A stretch of 64,000 nt of DNA, taken from assembly GCA_029570205.1 (NCBI GenBank), contig JAKQSI010000050.1, positions 1 through 64,000 on the forward strand, written 5' to 3'. A program made the position numbers and the translations under genes. Positions 46,829 to 55,698 of the stretch are shown here, one piece after another; the stretch's first letter is position 1; each line of letters begins with the position of its first letter. The notes beneath the pieces were generated by a model that did no database searches, was not told where the DNA came from, and saw nothing but the letters and a program-made list of their open reading frames with translations. The DNA comes from Candidatus Omnitrophota bacterium. GTDB lineage: Bacteria; Hinthialibacterota; Hinthialibacteria; Hinthialibacterales; JAKPRU01.

Positions 46829-48376
46829 ATGCCCGACATGGATGAAGAACTGAAAGCGCACTACCGGCAGGGACTTCGCGCGCGGATTGAGGCCCTGGAG
46901 GCGGTCCGAGCAGCCTTGCCGGAAGTTGCGCCGGAAGCGATTGAGCAGGTGAAGCGAACGGCCCATTCTTTGCGCGGTTCCGGAGCGACCTACGGATTCC
47001 CGCAGATCAGCCGGGTCGCGGAGGTCCTGGAATCCGCGAACGACAAGGATTTCCCCGAAGCGCTCGGCAGACTGATCGAGGTCCTGTGGGAAACGGTCTC
47101 CGAGGAACAGAAAACAAGAAACACCGTCCTGATTGTCGAAGACGATCCGGATATCACACACCTTTTCCAGGTCCGTCTCTCCGCCCCGGGACGAAGGATC
47201 CTGTTTGCGGAGACTTCTAAAGAGGCACAGAGAATCCTGCAACAGGAATCCATCTCGCTTATCTTGCTGGACCTTGTTCTGCCGGATATAGACGGTCGGC
47301 GGTTCCTGGAGATTCTGCGGGAACAGCCGCATACAGCGGAAATCCCGATTTTTGTCGTTTCCGGGGGATTGGGGAAACAGACACGGGAAGAATGTCTCGC
47401 CCTCGGAGCGGAGGCCTATTTCGAGAAACCTTTCGATCCGGCGGTGATATCGAAAGCGATCTCGATCAGGTTGCTCGAAACCGCAAGACCGGCTCAGGAA
47501 CCGTATCAAGACCCCATGACCGGACTCCCCAACCGAGCGGCCCTGAAAAACTCTTTCACGGATATGTTGGAAAAGACAACCCGTGCGCAGCAATCGCTGT
47601 CTCTCGCCATTATCGACATCGACCATTTTGAATCCATCAAGAATGCCTACGGCCACACGGCTGTGGAAACGGTATTGAAAGAGACCGCCGCCGCGATTGC
47701 GCAATCGGTTCGAACCGAGGATTTCCTGGCCCGCTGGGGCGAACAGGAATTCTGCCTTTTGTCTCCAAACCTCTCGAAAGAGGAAACCGCGCAACGCCTC
47801 GATAACGCGCTCAAGATCCTTCGGTCGAAGCGCTTCCGTCTCAAGGAAGGCCGAACGTTCCAGGTTGGATTTTCGGCAGGAGTCACGGACGTGACCGATG
47901 ATATCTCCCTGGAAGACATCGTCACAGAAGCGGGGAGATATGTTTATCAGGCCAAGACATCGGGTCGAAACCGGGTCATGTTTTCAAAAGGCCCGGAGGA
48001 AACAATCGACAAGAAAATCCTCCTGGCGGAGGATGATGACCTGATTGCCTCTATTATTGTGCATCGCCTGAAGCGGGAGGGATTCGAGGTAATTCATACG
48101 TCTGATGGGGTATCCGCACTCGAGGCGGCCAGAGAATCTCCGTATTCCATGATTATCGCGGATGTGAAGATGCCGGCCATGGACGGTTTTGAACTGCTTA
48201 CCGAGTTACGCAAGGACTCCTCGTTCAGTTCCGTGCCGATTGTGATGCTCACGGCGATGGGGAGCGAGAAAGACATACGACGCGGATTCGATCTGGGTGC
48301 GGACGACTATATCCCGAAACCTTTTTCGCCGATCGAACTTCTGGCACGAATTCGGCGCTTATTGAAGAGACGATGA
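46829..48376 (+). CDS. HPt-REC-degenerate GGDEF-REC protein
   Basis: 515 residues. HPt at 1-95 (His46 in VKRTAHSLRGSGA), receiver at 98-215 (Asp148 in LILLDLVLPDIDG), GGDEF domain at 225-390 (DPMTGLPNRAALKNSF retained) and a second receiver at 396-515 (Asp445 in MIIADVKMPAMDG). The GGDEF signature reads GEQEF (304-308): the second glycine and the acidic residue are changed, so cyclic di-GMP synthesis is doubtful and a GTP- or c-di-GMP-binding role is possible. It combines acceptor and donor sites of a phosphorelay. ATGA overlap with the next receiver gene. Confidence 0.92.
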   Translation: MPDMDEELKAHYRQGLRARIEALEAVRAALPEVAPEAIEQVKRTAHSLRGSGATYGFPQISRVAEVLESANDKDFPEALGRLIEVLWETVSEEQKTRNTVLIVEDDPDITHLFQVRLSAPGRRILFAETSKEAQRILQQESISLILLDLVLPDIDGRRFLEILREQPHTAEIPIFVVSGGLGKQTREECLALGAEAYFEKPFDPAVISKAISIRLLETARPAQEPYQDPMTGLPNRAALKNSFTDMLEKTTRAQQSLSLAIIDIDHFESIKNAYGHTAVETVLKETAAAIAQSVRTEDFLARWGEQEFCLLSPNLSKEETAQRLDNALKILRSKRFRLKEGRTFQVGFSAGVTDVTDDISLEDIVTEAGRYVYQAKTSGRNRVMFSKGPEETIDKKILLAEDDDLIASIIVHRLKREGFEVIHTSDGVSALEAARESPYSMIIADVKMPAMDGFELLTELRKDSSFSSVPIVMLTAMGSEKDIRRGFDLGADDYIPKPFSPIELLARIRRLLKRR

Positions 48377-48738
48377 AGATTATCCTGGTAGACGATGATT
48401 CTGATATGCTGTTCCTGACCTCAATGGCGCTGGAGAGAATCGGCGGGCATGAAGTGGTAGGCTTTCACTCGGCGAATGACGCGCTCGAATATGCGCGAGC
48501 AAATCCGCCGGATGCTATTCTGACAGATTACTTGATGGAAGACATGGATGGGCCTGAATTTCTGAGCCGGATTCTGGCCCAGGAAGAGACCGCCCGTATT
48601 CCGGTTGTGTTTCTGACAGCGAAAACGGATGCGAATACCGCGGAGCGATTGAGGACCCTGGGGGCGAAGGGGATGATCCGCAAACCGTTCGATCTCATGA
48701 AGATTGCAGAGGAATTCGAACGGATTCTTGCGGGATGA
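48373..48738 (+). CDS. Single-domain response regulator
   Basis: 121 residues, receiver only: VDDDSDMLFLT acidic pocket, Asp52 in AILTDYLMEDMDGPEF, VVFLTAKTD, GMIRKPFD. No output domain. Overlaps the HPt-REC-GGDEF-REC gene by ATGA and precedes the HEAT-repeat gene by 15 bp, linking the relay genes to the polysaccharide genes. Confidence 0.92.
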   Translation: MKIILVDDDSDMLFLTSMALERIGGHEVVGFHSANDALEYARANPPDAILTDYLMEDMDGPEFLSRILAQEETARIPVVFLTAKTDANTAERLRTLGAKGMIRKPFDLMKIAEEFERILAG

Positions 48739-48753
48739 TCACGGAGATCCTCA

Positions 48754-49830
48754 GTGCGTATTTTCGAGACGGAGTATTTTGCGGACCTGTCTTTTCAGCA
48801 TCGGGTATTGTTTCTGCTTTCCCTGGCGATTGTTTTTTTGTTGTTCTGTTCCGTGATCTTTGCGGTCTATGCGATCCTGCTGCGGATTCGCAACAATCGG
48901 AAAGCCGCATACTGGAAGCGTCTGGAAGCTGCTTGGGAAGAGACGATCCTGGAAGTCTTGTCCGGGGAAAAGCAACCCTCGGAGCTTCAGCAGCGGGTGG
49001 GGCGGAAAGACACGTTGTATTTTGTGGATTTTGTCTTGCGGTATGCGCGTCAACTGCGGGGACAGGAACGGGAGATCCTGACCGAGGTGGTACGTCCGTT
49101 TCTCGGCCGGATTGCAGAGCGAACCGTGGGCGGTGACGCGGAACGTCGCGCCCGCGCAGTACGGACAATCAGCGCGCTGGGTTTTGAGGAATACACGGAT
49201 CGTATTATTGCGGCTCTGGACGACCCGTCGCCGCTGGTGGCGATGATTGCCGCTCGCGCTCTCGCGCAGAAAGAGCATCCGCAATATGCCGTGCAGGTTC
49301 TCAAGCGTCTTCATCGATTTCAGGGCTGGAGTCGGAGTTATATGGCGACGATGCTTTCGGCGGTCGGGCCGCAGATTGCTCCTGCGCTGCGGGAGACACT
49401 GTTGGATGCCGGTCAGCCGCCGCAAGCCCGCGCCGTAGCCGCCGAAGCGCTTCGGGAGTTGAACGAATTCACCGCAGCGGATGATGCGGCCCGTATTCTG
49501 ACAAGCGAACACGACCGGGACTTGCTGGCATCCTGCCTCCGGCTTCTGGCACAGACCGGTCGCCCGGAACATTTGCCCGTTATCCGCCCCCTTCTGAAAT
49601 CGCCCGACTTTGTGGTTCGAGCGCAGGCGGTGGGAGCGCTGGGCGCTATTGGAGACGAGCAGGAAATCCCGTTTCTGCGAGACGCCTTTGAAGACCCATC
49701 CCCCTGGGTGGCAATTCAGGCCGCCCAGGGGTTGAAAGAGTCCGGCGGAGTGAAGGTCCTCGAACGGATCGCCGATTCGGACCATCCACGCGCCGATCTA
49801 GCCAGGCAAATCCTGGTGGGAGAGAACTGA
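48754..49830 (+). CDS. Membrane-anchored HEAT-repeat protein
   Basis: 358 residues with one membrane span (about 18-44) followed by HEAT/PBS-lyase-like repeats, seen as paired helices such as FEEYTDRIIAALDDPSPLVA, DFVVRAQAVGALGAIGDEQE and SPWVAIQAAQGLKESGGVKV. These form an alpha-solenoid that binds other proteins, probably on the cytoplasmic side if the short N-terminus is outside. The start is GTG 48754 with GGAG upstream. It sits directly before the glycosyltransferase gene (2-bp gap) and is probably a scaffold or regulator of that enzyme. Confidence 0.85.
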   Translation: MRIFETEYFADLSFQHRVLFLLSLAIVFLLFCSVIFAVYAILLRIRNNRKAAYWKRLEAAWEETILEVLSGEKQPSELQQRVGRKDTLYFVDFVLRYARQLRGQEREILTEVVRPFLGRIAERTVGGDAERRARAVRTISALGFEEYTDRIIAALDDPSPLVAMIAARALAQKEHPQYAVQVLKRLHRFQGWSRSYMATMLSAVGPQIAPALRETLLDAGQPPQARAVAAEALRELNEFTAADDAARILTSEHDRDLLASCLRLLAQTGRPEHLPVIRPLLKSPDFVVRAQAVGALGAIGDEQEIPFLRDAFEDPSPWVAIQAAQGLKESGGVKVLERIADSDHPRADLARQILVGEN

Positions 49831-49832
49831 CC

Positions 49833-51251
49833 ATGGTGAAAGCGCTTTGGGCGTTTGTCTGGTTTTGCAATGCCCTGGTAATCGGATACTTCATTACCAT
49901 CAGCGCCGTGTATTTTCTGACCAGCTTGCTGGCATTTGGAGCGCTGCGTAACTATGTCCGGCGGCTCCATTCTCTGGATACAAGAGAGCTGATCACCTCT
50001 GCCGGTGCGCCGCCCATCACCTTGCTGGTCCCCGCGTACAATGAGGAAGCCACCTGTGTGGAATCCACCCGGTCATTCCTGACCCTGGAGTATCCCGAGT
50101 ATGAGGTTCTGGTTGTGAATGACGGATCTCGGGATCGAACGCTGAACCGCCTTACGGAGGCGTTCGACCTGGCTCCGACGGTGCGTGCGCCGATGGCGGA
50201 AATTCGCACCGCGCGCATCCGGGGCATTTATCGCAGCCGTCGGTATCCGAATCTCTGGGTGGTTGATAAGGAGAACGGCGGTAAGGCGGACTCGCTGAAC
50301 GCCGGTCTGAGTTTCTGCCGGACCTCTTTGTTTTGCGCCTTGGACGCCGATAGTCTGATCGAGCGGGAAGCGCTGGTCCGTGTGGCGCGGCTGTTTCTGG
50401 AAGACCGAACAACGGTAGCCGCAGGCGGGATGATTCGCATTGTGAACGGCTGCACGATCCGCGCGGGAATGGTAACCGATATTCGGCTGCCGGAAAACTA
50501 CCTGGCACGATTTCAAGTATTGGAATACCTGCGGGCTTTTCTCGCCGGCCGAATGGGATGGAGCGTGCTGAATGCCACGTTTGTCATCTCCGGCGCGTTT
50601 GGGGTGTTCCGACGGTCCACAGTAGTCGATGCGGGTGGATTTGCCGTCGACACCGTGGGGGAAGATATGGAACTGGTCGTTCGACTCCATCGCTACTGTC
50701 GAGAGAACAAGATCCCGTACCGGATCGCCTACATGCCTGATCCGGTCGCCTGGACGGAGTGCCCCGAATCGACACGGGTCCTGGGCCGTCAGCGCGACCG
50801 CTGGCAGCGCGGGCTGATGGAGACAATGTGGCGGCACAAACGGATGCTGTTGAATCCACAGTATGGAATAATCGGACTCCTGGTTTATCCGTACTTTTTC
50901 TTCCTGGAGATGCTCGGTCCCATTATTGAATTCATGGGGTACATTTCATTCCTGATTGTTTTATTCCTGGGTTCGCCCGAGATGATATACATTGTGGCGT
51001 TTCTTCTGGTCGCGTTTGTACTGGGTGTGGCGTTGTCGCTGGCGGCCGTAGGCCTGGAAGAGATTTCGTTCCGCCGGTATCCGCGAACCGCCGACCTGGT
51101 CGGATTATTTCTCCTGGCCGTCCTGGAGAACTTCGGCTATCGACAGATGAATATCTGGTGGCGATTCCGTGCGGTGTATTCCAAGATCCGCGGCGTGAAA
51201 GGGTGGGGAAAAATGGAACGGAAAGGATTTACTACGCAGGCAAGTAAATGA
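49833..51251 (+). CDS. Processive family-2 glycosyltransferase (YaiP/PgaC-like)
   Basis: 472-residue inner-membrane polysaccharide synthase. One or two N-terminal spans (about 5-38), then a GT-A catalytic domain with VPAYNEE (66-72), Asp97 in VVNDGSRD, DAD (171-173), GED (276-278) and QRDRW (320-324), the set found in processive beta-glycan synthases. Four or so C-terminal spans follow. Resembles PgaC/IcaA and E. coli YaiP; the sugar cannot be told. It overlaps the YaiO-like gene by ATGA, echoing the yaiP-yaiO association of E. coli. Confidence 0.93.
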   Translation: MVKALWAFVWFCNALVIGYFITISAVYFLTSLLAFGALRNYVRRLHSLDTRELITSAGAPPITLLVPAYNEEATCVESTRSFLTLEYPEYEVLVVNDGSRDRTLNRLTEAFDLAPTVRAPMAEIRTARIRGIYRSRRYPNLWVVDKENGGKADSLNAGLSFCRTSLFCALDADSLIEREALVRVARLFLEDRTTVAAGGMIRIVNGCTIRAGMVTDIRLPENYLARFQVLEYLRAFLAGRMGWSVLNATFVISGAFGVFRRSTVVDAGGFAVDTVGEDMELVVRLHRYCRENKIPYRIAYMPDPVAWTECPESTRVLGRQRDRWQRGLMETMWRHKRMLLNPQYGIIGLLVYPYFFFLEMLGPIIEFMGYISFLIVLFLGSPEMIYIVAFLLVAFVLGVALSLAAVGLEEISFRRYPRTADLVGLFLLAVLENFGYRQMNIWWRFRAVYSKIRGVKGWGKMERKGFTTQASK

Positions 51252-52534
51252 GTCCGATATCTTTTTGCATTTTGCTGTCCACGATATCTGTGTCGCCCTT
51301 TACCGGGGCGGACCAGGCATTAGCGCGCGGAGAGTACGACACGGCGATTCGCGAATACCGTCGCGTTCTCGAAACGGAACCGAAATCTTACGAGGGGCGG
51401 TTCGGACTGGCACGCGCGCTCTATTACACAGGAAAACACGCCGAAGCGGTCGAAGTCTGCTCATCGATTCTGGAGGATACGCCGAGGGATCCCGATACCC
51501 ATCTCTTGCGGGGACGCGCACTGGCGGTTCAGGAACGTTTTGAAGAGGCAGAGAAGGACTTGCTTTTCGTGGCAGAAAACTACCCGAAATATGGCGATGC
51601 CTGGTCGGCTCTTGGTGATGTCTATCTCTGGTCGAAACGACCGGAACAGGCAGCCCAGGCCTACACGAAATGGATCGAGTTGGAACCCGATAATCCCGAT
51701 GCATACCTGGCCCGGGCAAAAGCCTATCGGGAGAACCGGCAATTTTCGCTTACCCGCCGAGACCTGGCTGCCGCGCGCTCGAAGGGCGGCGATACAGACG
51801 AGATCGACCGGATATCAAACGGATTGAACCGGATACCGGATGCCCTCCCGTGGGAATTCGGTATGAATTATTCTTATCAATCCTTCAACGAAGACCGCGC
51901 AGATTGGCATGAGACCAAGGTGTACGTACAGCGGAGTTTTTCGCGAGGTTCCCTGGCGGTGGAATCCATCCGAGTCCGACGGTTCTCGTCCTGGGATGAG
52001 GCGGTGGCGCTGGACGGCTACCTGGATCTCTGGCCGGATGCATACATCAATCTTCGGGGCCAGGTTACCCCCGAAGCCGATGTGCTCTCCGATTCGGAAT
52101 ATGCGGTAGAGTTGTTCCAGGGATTCGGCGACGGCTGGGAAATTTCCGGCCGATACAACTATCGAAATTACCCCGATAACAATCTCGATATCTATGGAAT
52201 CTCGTTGGGAAAATACCTGGGGGACTGGTATCTTCGCGCGCGGGCCTCTTTTTTGCCGGAGGATGACCACACACTGGACTCTTACGGAGTAACCGTTCGA
52301 CGTTATTTGACTGCGGCGGATGATTTTATCGAGATCAACGCCGGGCGCGGCAAGGAGATGGTAACGATCGGCGCAGGCCCGCAGATCGAGACCCATCGCA
52401 CGTATTCCTTTTCCTTCCGGTTACAGAAATTCGTTACCCCGCATTGGGGATTTACCCTGGGGGCCAATTACGACGATCAGGAAGAATTACCTGTAGGACG
52501 CGGCGTGTCAGCGGGAATTATCACACGCTGGTAG
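51248..52534 (+). CDS. TPR plus YaiO-family outer-membrane beta-barrel protein
   Basis: 428 residues: signal sequence (about 1-20), three or four TPR units (25-170, e.g. YDTAIREYRRVLETEPKSYE), then a C-terminal beta-barrel (about 195-428) with alternating aromatic strands and a terminal aromatic residue (GVSAGIITRW). This matches YaiO-type outer-membrane proteins and the general plan of PgaA/BcsC-like exporters (TPR scaffold plus barrel). Coupled to the glycosyltransferase gene (ATGA), it is the likely export pore or anchor for that polymer. Confidence 0.88.
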   Translation: MSPISFCILLSTISVSPFTGADQALARGEYDTAIREYRRVLETEPKSYEGRFGLARALYYTGKHAEAVEVCSSILEDTPRDPDTHLLRGRALAVQERFEEAEKDLLFVAENYPKYGDAWSALGDVYLWSKRPEQAAQAYTKWIELEPDNPDAYLARAKAYRENRQFSLTRRDLAAARSKGGDTDEIDRISNGLNRIPDALPWEFGMNYSYQSFNEDRADWHETKVYVQRSFSRGSLAVESIRVRRFSSWDEAVALDGYLDLWPDAYINLRGQVTPEADVLSDSEYAVELFQGFGDGWEISGRYNYRNYPDNNLDIYGISLGKYLGDWYLRARASFLPEDDHTLDSYGVTVRRYLTAADDFIEINAGRGKEMVTIGAGPQIETHRTYSFSFRLQKFVTPHWGFTLGANYDDQEELPVGRGVSAGIITRW

Positions 52535-52566
52535 TTCTTGGTGGCGTGGATATCTACCCCCTCAAT

Positions 52567-52613
52567 CTCCCCGTAAACGGGGGGACTTCTTCTCCCTCCC
52601 CGTTTACGGGGAG
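52567..52613. terminator. Perfect 16-bp inverted repeat between convergent genes
   Basis: CTCCCCGTAAACGGGG (52567-52582) and CCCCGTTTACGGGGAG (52598-52613) are perfect reverse complements with a 15-nt loop. It lies between the ends of the YaiO-like gene (+) and the receiver gene (-), where it may stop transcripts from both sides, although no T-run follows. The arms belong to the same repeat family as 123-140. Confidence 0.55.
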
Positions 52614-52635
52614 GGCCGGGGGGAGGTCTGTTGCC

Positions 52636-54498
52636 TCACGTCTCCTCATACTTCTCCCGATACTTCTGTTTCAGCCGTTCCTTTTCCGCCGCCCGTCTTC
52701 GTTTAACAATGTCTTCCTCGCTTACTTCCTCGGTCTGCTTACTTTTCGCCGGTAGTTTATCCACAGCGGAATATCGTTGTGTGATCCGGCGGAGCAATTC
52801 TTTAACATAGCTCGGGTTGGATTCATTGATATCGAGTGTCCTCAGTTCGTCACAGGCTTCTCGGTACAGGAACGGATACGCTTTCTCGATGGCCTGAAGT
52901 CCGTTTCCGCTCAAGAGTTCTTTGACATGATTCCCCCTTGAATAAACATCCGAGCGAGACCCCAGGGTCGGTTCCAGCCGCAGAGAAAGATATCTGGCCA
53001 ACAGCGTGTTGAGCAGCAGGGGACGCATCAAGTCGGGAAGCCGGACGGAGTCGAATCGGCGGGTGAGTTCCTCGATGGAGAAAACAGTGTATCCCTTGTC
53101 ATCGAATATATCTATCGGATCCAGCGAGTTCTTTAAGCCATATCGATGTCTCTGGCCGTGCGTGATAAGTAAAGAAAATGTTCCGAATTCGGTCAGTTGA
53201 AGCAGGGGGATGACAGAGAGGGACCAGCGATTCTGGAAATGCTTGAGATGCGGGGCATACGACCGTCCGTCCATCCAGTAATACAGATCGGCCCGCTCCT
53301 CGCTGCTTGCTTCATTATCCGAGAGAGAAGAGGTCACGGCCAGGTATGTTTCCGGGGCTGCCGGGCAAGGCAGAAGCCGCAAGGAGCCGAAAATGACGGC
53401 CTTGGGGATTCCCTGCCAACTTGCGTAATCCCGCACATCGCGGATGTGGAGTCGCATTCGTTCTATCCGGGGCCGGGAGTTGCCGGATTGCTCCAGGATG
53501 GAAAGGATATTGAACGCGGAAAGAAACAGGCAGGTCTCGAGCGTGAGACCGTTGAAACTGCACACGTAGCCGGGCAATTCCTGACATTCCATATCGGCAT
53601 TCAGGGGGTACTGATTCGGCAGGGATGGGAGGGTTCGAGCATGTTCCGTGTCGTACACGGTATAGGGACGGCCATCGGGCGCTAATCCGGGCGGCAGGGA
53701 TTCAAGTTCCGCCGGCGCGTGTTGGCGAACAGCGAAGGACATAGACTCCATGCGGCTGATATTGGGTTTCGGTTCCAGGCTCAATTCATATATGCCGCCG
53801 GTCATTCCCTGGTCGTAGAGAATACCGGGGATTTCTTTGGATCCCTCGATTTTCTTGAACAGCCCCATGAAGAAATTGGGATGGCGAAGGATTTCCCGGT
53901 ATGTGCTTCTGACCTCGCCTTCCTCGCGGGATGCGCTGAGCGGGTGATAGAAAAAGAGGCTTCCATGGTCGTTTGCATGCAACCCCCCCGTGATATACAC
54001 CTTGTCATAGCCCGGCAATCTGTCGGCCACCACTTTCACGGCCTGATTGGTTTCGGTAATGAATTCTTCTACAGAAGAAGGTGGCCTGGCGGAAGGCATG
54101 GAGAATCCGGCGGCACGGTTGACAACAGATAGCAGGTGACGGGGGTCGAGGAACCGTTTTGCGATATAGCCTTTCGCGCCCAAACTGATAGCGGTGTGGA
54201 CGGATTCACTGGTGTTATCCGCAGTCAGCATGATGATGCAGAGTTTCGGGTCGATCTCGCGGAGGACCGGCAGAATGGTCAGTCCGTTTCCAAGCGGCAT
54301 ACGCACATCCAGAATCAGGATTTCCGGACGTTTTTCGACGACCTGCAGGATTGTGTCTACCCCGGTTTTGGCCTCTCCGCAGACATTGTAGCCGTTACGC
54401 TCGAAGAGTGTCTTGAGTATCAACAGGGTATCGGAATCATCATCGCTCAGGAGGATTCGCGGAGCTGGGGATGTTTGGGGAATTGACTGGTCGTTCAT
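52636..54498 (-). CDS. Receiver domain fused to a large unrecognised domain
   Basis: 620 residues. Residues 13-130 are a receiver (acidic SDDDSD, Asp64 in ILILDVRMPLGNG, LTADNTSESVHTAISLGAKG). The remaining 490 residues match no family I know. They contain GYDKVYITGGLHANDHGSLF, PGILYDQGMTGGIYELSLEP, LETCLFLSAFNILSILEQSG and a charged C-terminal helix (EEDIVKRRRAAEKERLKQKY). No DNA-binding, kinase or enzymatic signature is visible. It is convergent with the phosphorelay cluster, and its receiver resembles the first receiver there, so it may be an output of the same relay. Confidence 0.8.
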   Translation of the reverse strand: MNDQSIPQTSPAPRILLSDDDSDTLLILKTLFERNGYNVCGEAKTGVDTILQVVEKRPEILILDVRMPLGNGLTILPVLREIDPKLCIIMLTADNTSESVHTAISLGAKGYIAKRFLDPRHLLSVVNRAAGFSMPSARPPSSVEEFITETNQAVKVVADRLPGYDKVYITGGLHANDHGSLFFYHPLSASREEGEVRSTYREILRHPNFFMGLFKKIEGSKEIPGILYDQGMTGGIYELSLEPKPNISRMESMSFAVRQHAPAELESLPPGLAPDGRPYTVYDTEHARTLPSLPNQYPLNADMECQELPGYVCSFNGLTLETCLFLSAFNILSILEQSGNSRPRIERMRLHIRDVRDYASWQGIPKAVIFGSLRLLPCPAAPETYLAVTSSLSDNEASSEERADLYYWMDGRSYAPHLKHFQNRWSLSVIPLLQLTEFGTFSLLITHGQRHRYGLKNSLDPIDIFDDKGYTVFSIEELTRRFDSVRLPDLMRPLLLNTLLARYLSLRLEPTLGSRSDVYSRGNHVKELLSGNGLQAIEKAYPFLYREACDELRTLDINESNPSYVKELLRRITQRYSAVDKLPAKSKQTEEVSEEDIVKRRRAAEKERLKQKYREKYEET

Positions 54499-54512
54499 CG
54501 GTTTGGGCTGCC

Positions 54513-54620
54513 GGGCAACCACGGTGGGTTGCCCCTACGAGCCATGTTTCCTGTAAGGGCAGGCCCCTGTGCCTGCCCGATAGGTCCTCTCCCTCCGGGA
54601 GAGGGTCGGGGTGAGGGTCC
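54513..54620. repeat. Cluster of three palindromic repeats
   Basis: GGGCAACC/GGGTTGCCC (54513-54520 and 54526-54534), GGGCAGGC/GCCTGCCC (54557-54564 and 54571-54578) and a CCTCTCCCTCCGGGAGAGGG copy (about 54586-54605) occupy the region upstream of the receiver-fusion gene and downstream of hflC. Any promoter here must be embedded among hairpins. Confidence 0.7.
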
Positions 54621-54629
54621 TTAACTTCT

Positions 54630-55694
54630 TCAATCAAACGACTCCATCCGACTAAACAGGTGATTCCGGGTAGTCAGAACGAATGTAGTCTGCGCATCGG
54701 CGGCTTTTTTCAGCGCTTCAAGAGAACGGAGAAACTCATAGAATTCCGGATCGCTCTGGTAGCCGAGAATCTGGCGTGTTTCTTTTGTCTCCGGGTCGGT
54801 TTCGACGAACCCCTGGGCATAGACTCTCAGAGCCTCCGCTTCCCCTTCTCCCTCCATGACCCGCGCTTTGCGATAGGCATCGGCCTGCATGATTCGGACC
54901 TGCTTATCGGTTTCCGCTTTAATTTTAGTTTGTTCGGCCTTTCCCTGTTCCTCATATTTCATGGCGATTCGCTGACGCTCGGACTGCATTCGGTCATAGA
55001 TTTTCTGGATATTCTCTTCCGGCAACTCCACGCGCTGTATGCGGACATCGATCACCAGGACGCCAAACTGCCGCGCAAGCGGCTGACATTGCCGAGTGAC
55101 TTCTTTCATAATCTCTTCCCGACCGCCTTCAACAGGGGTCACCGTGTCGCTGAGCGGGACTTCCAGTTCACGTTCCAAAATCCGGTTGGAGGTTCGAATG
55201 ACCGCCTGGTAGTCCCGTCGGCCCAGCTCTCTGCGAATTACGGAATAAATGATGTCATCCAGGCGAGTTTGGGCTTCCTGCTCGGTGCGGACATTTTGCA
55301 TGAACCGCAAAGGGTTTGTGATACGCCACCGTGCGAAGTTATCCACAATCAGGGTTCGCTTATCGCCGGTCGTGATGGGCCGCGGATCGGACTCATATTC
55401 AAGCAATCGATTGTCAAAACGGGTTGCTTGTTGTAAAAACGGGATTTTGAAAGCGAGTCCCGCCCCGAAACGGACATCCACGTCCAAGCCGGACTGTCGA
55501 TTCATTTCCTCAATTTCTTTGCGGATCGCCTGCCTTTCTTCCTCATCACGCGCACCGGAAATTACCCGGACCGGTCGGCCCCATTGTGTGATCACAATCT
55601 GGTCTCGTTCGGTGACGATGAACAGGCAGCTGCCGATAAGGATTGCGACAATCGCCGCACCGACAAGTAGAGTTATTTTGTGAACCTGGCTCAT
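54630..55694 (-). CDS. hflC: HflC, SPFH-domain protease modulator
   Basis: 354 residues: N-terminal span (about 8-27), SPFH/band 7 domain (ERDQIVITQWGRPVRV, FDNRLLEYESDPRPITTGDKRTLIVDNFARWRI) and a helical tail (ERQRIAMKYEEQGKAEQTKI, AEALRVYAQGF). HflC forms a large membrane cage with HflK around FtsH. The ribosome-binding site GAGGTG lies in the end of hflK, only 4 bp separating the two genes. No ftsH in the window. Confidence 0.93.
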   Translation of the reverse strand: MSQVHKITLLVGAAIVAILIGSCLFIVTERDQIVITQWGRPVRVISGARDEEERQAIRKEIEEMNRQSGLDVDVRFGAGLAFKIPFLQQATRFDNRLLEYESDPRPITTGDKRTLIVDNFARWRITNPLRFMQNVRTEQEAQTRLDDIIYSVIRRELGRRDYQAVIRTSNRILERELEVPLSDTVTPVEGGREEIMKEVTRQCQPLARQFGVLVIDVRIQRVELPEENIQKIYDRMQSERQRIAMKYEEQGKAEQTKIKAETDKQVRIMQADAYRKARVMEGEGEAEALRVYAQGFVETDPETKETRQILGYQSDPEFYEFLRSLEALKKAADAQTTFVLTTRNHLFSRMESFD

Positions 55695-55698
55695 AAGG

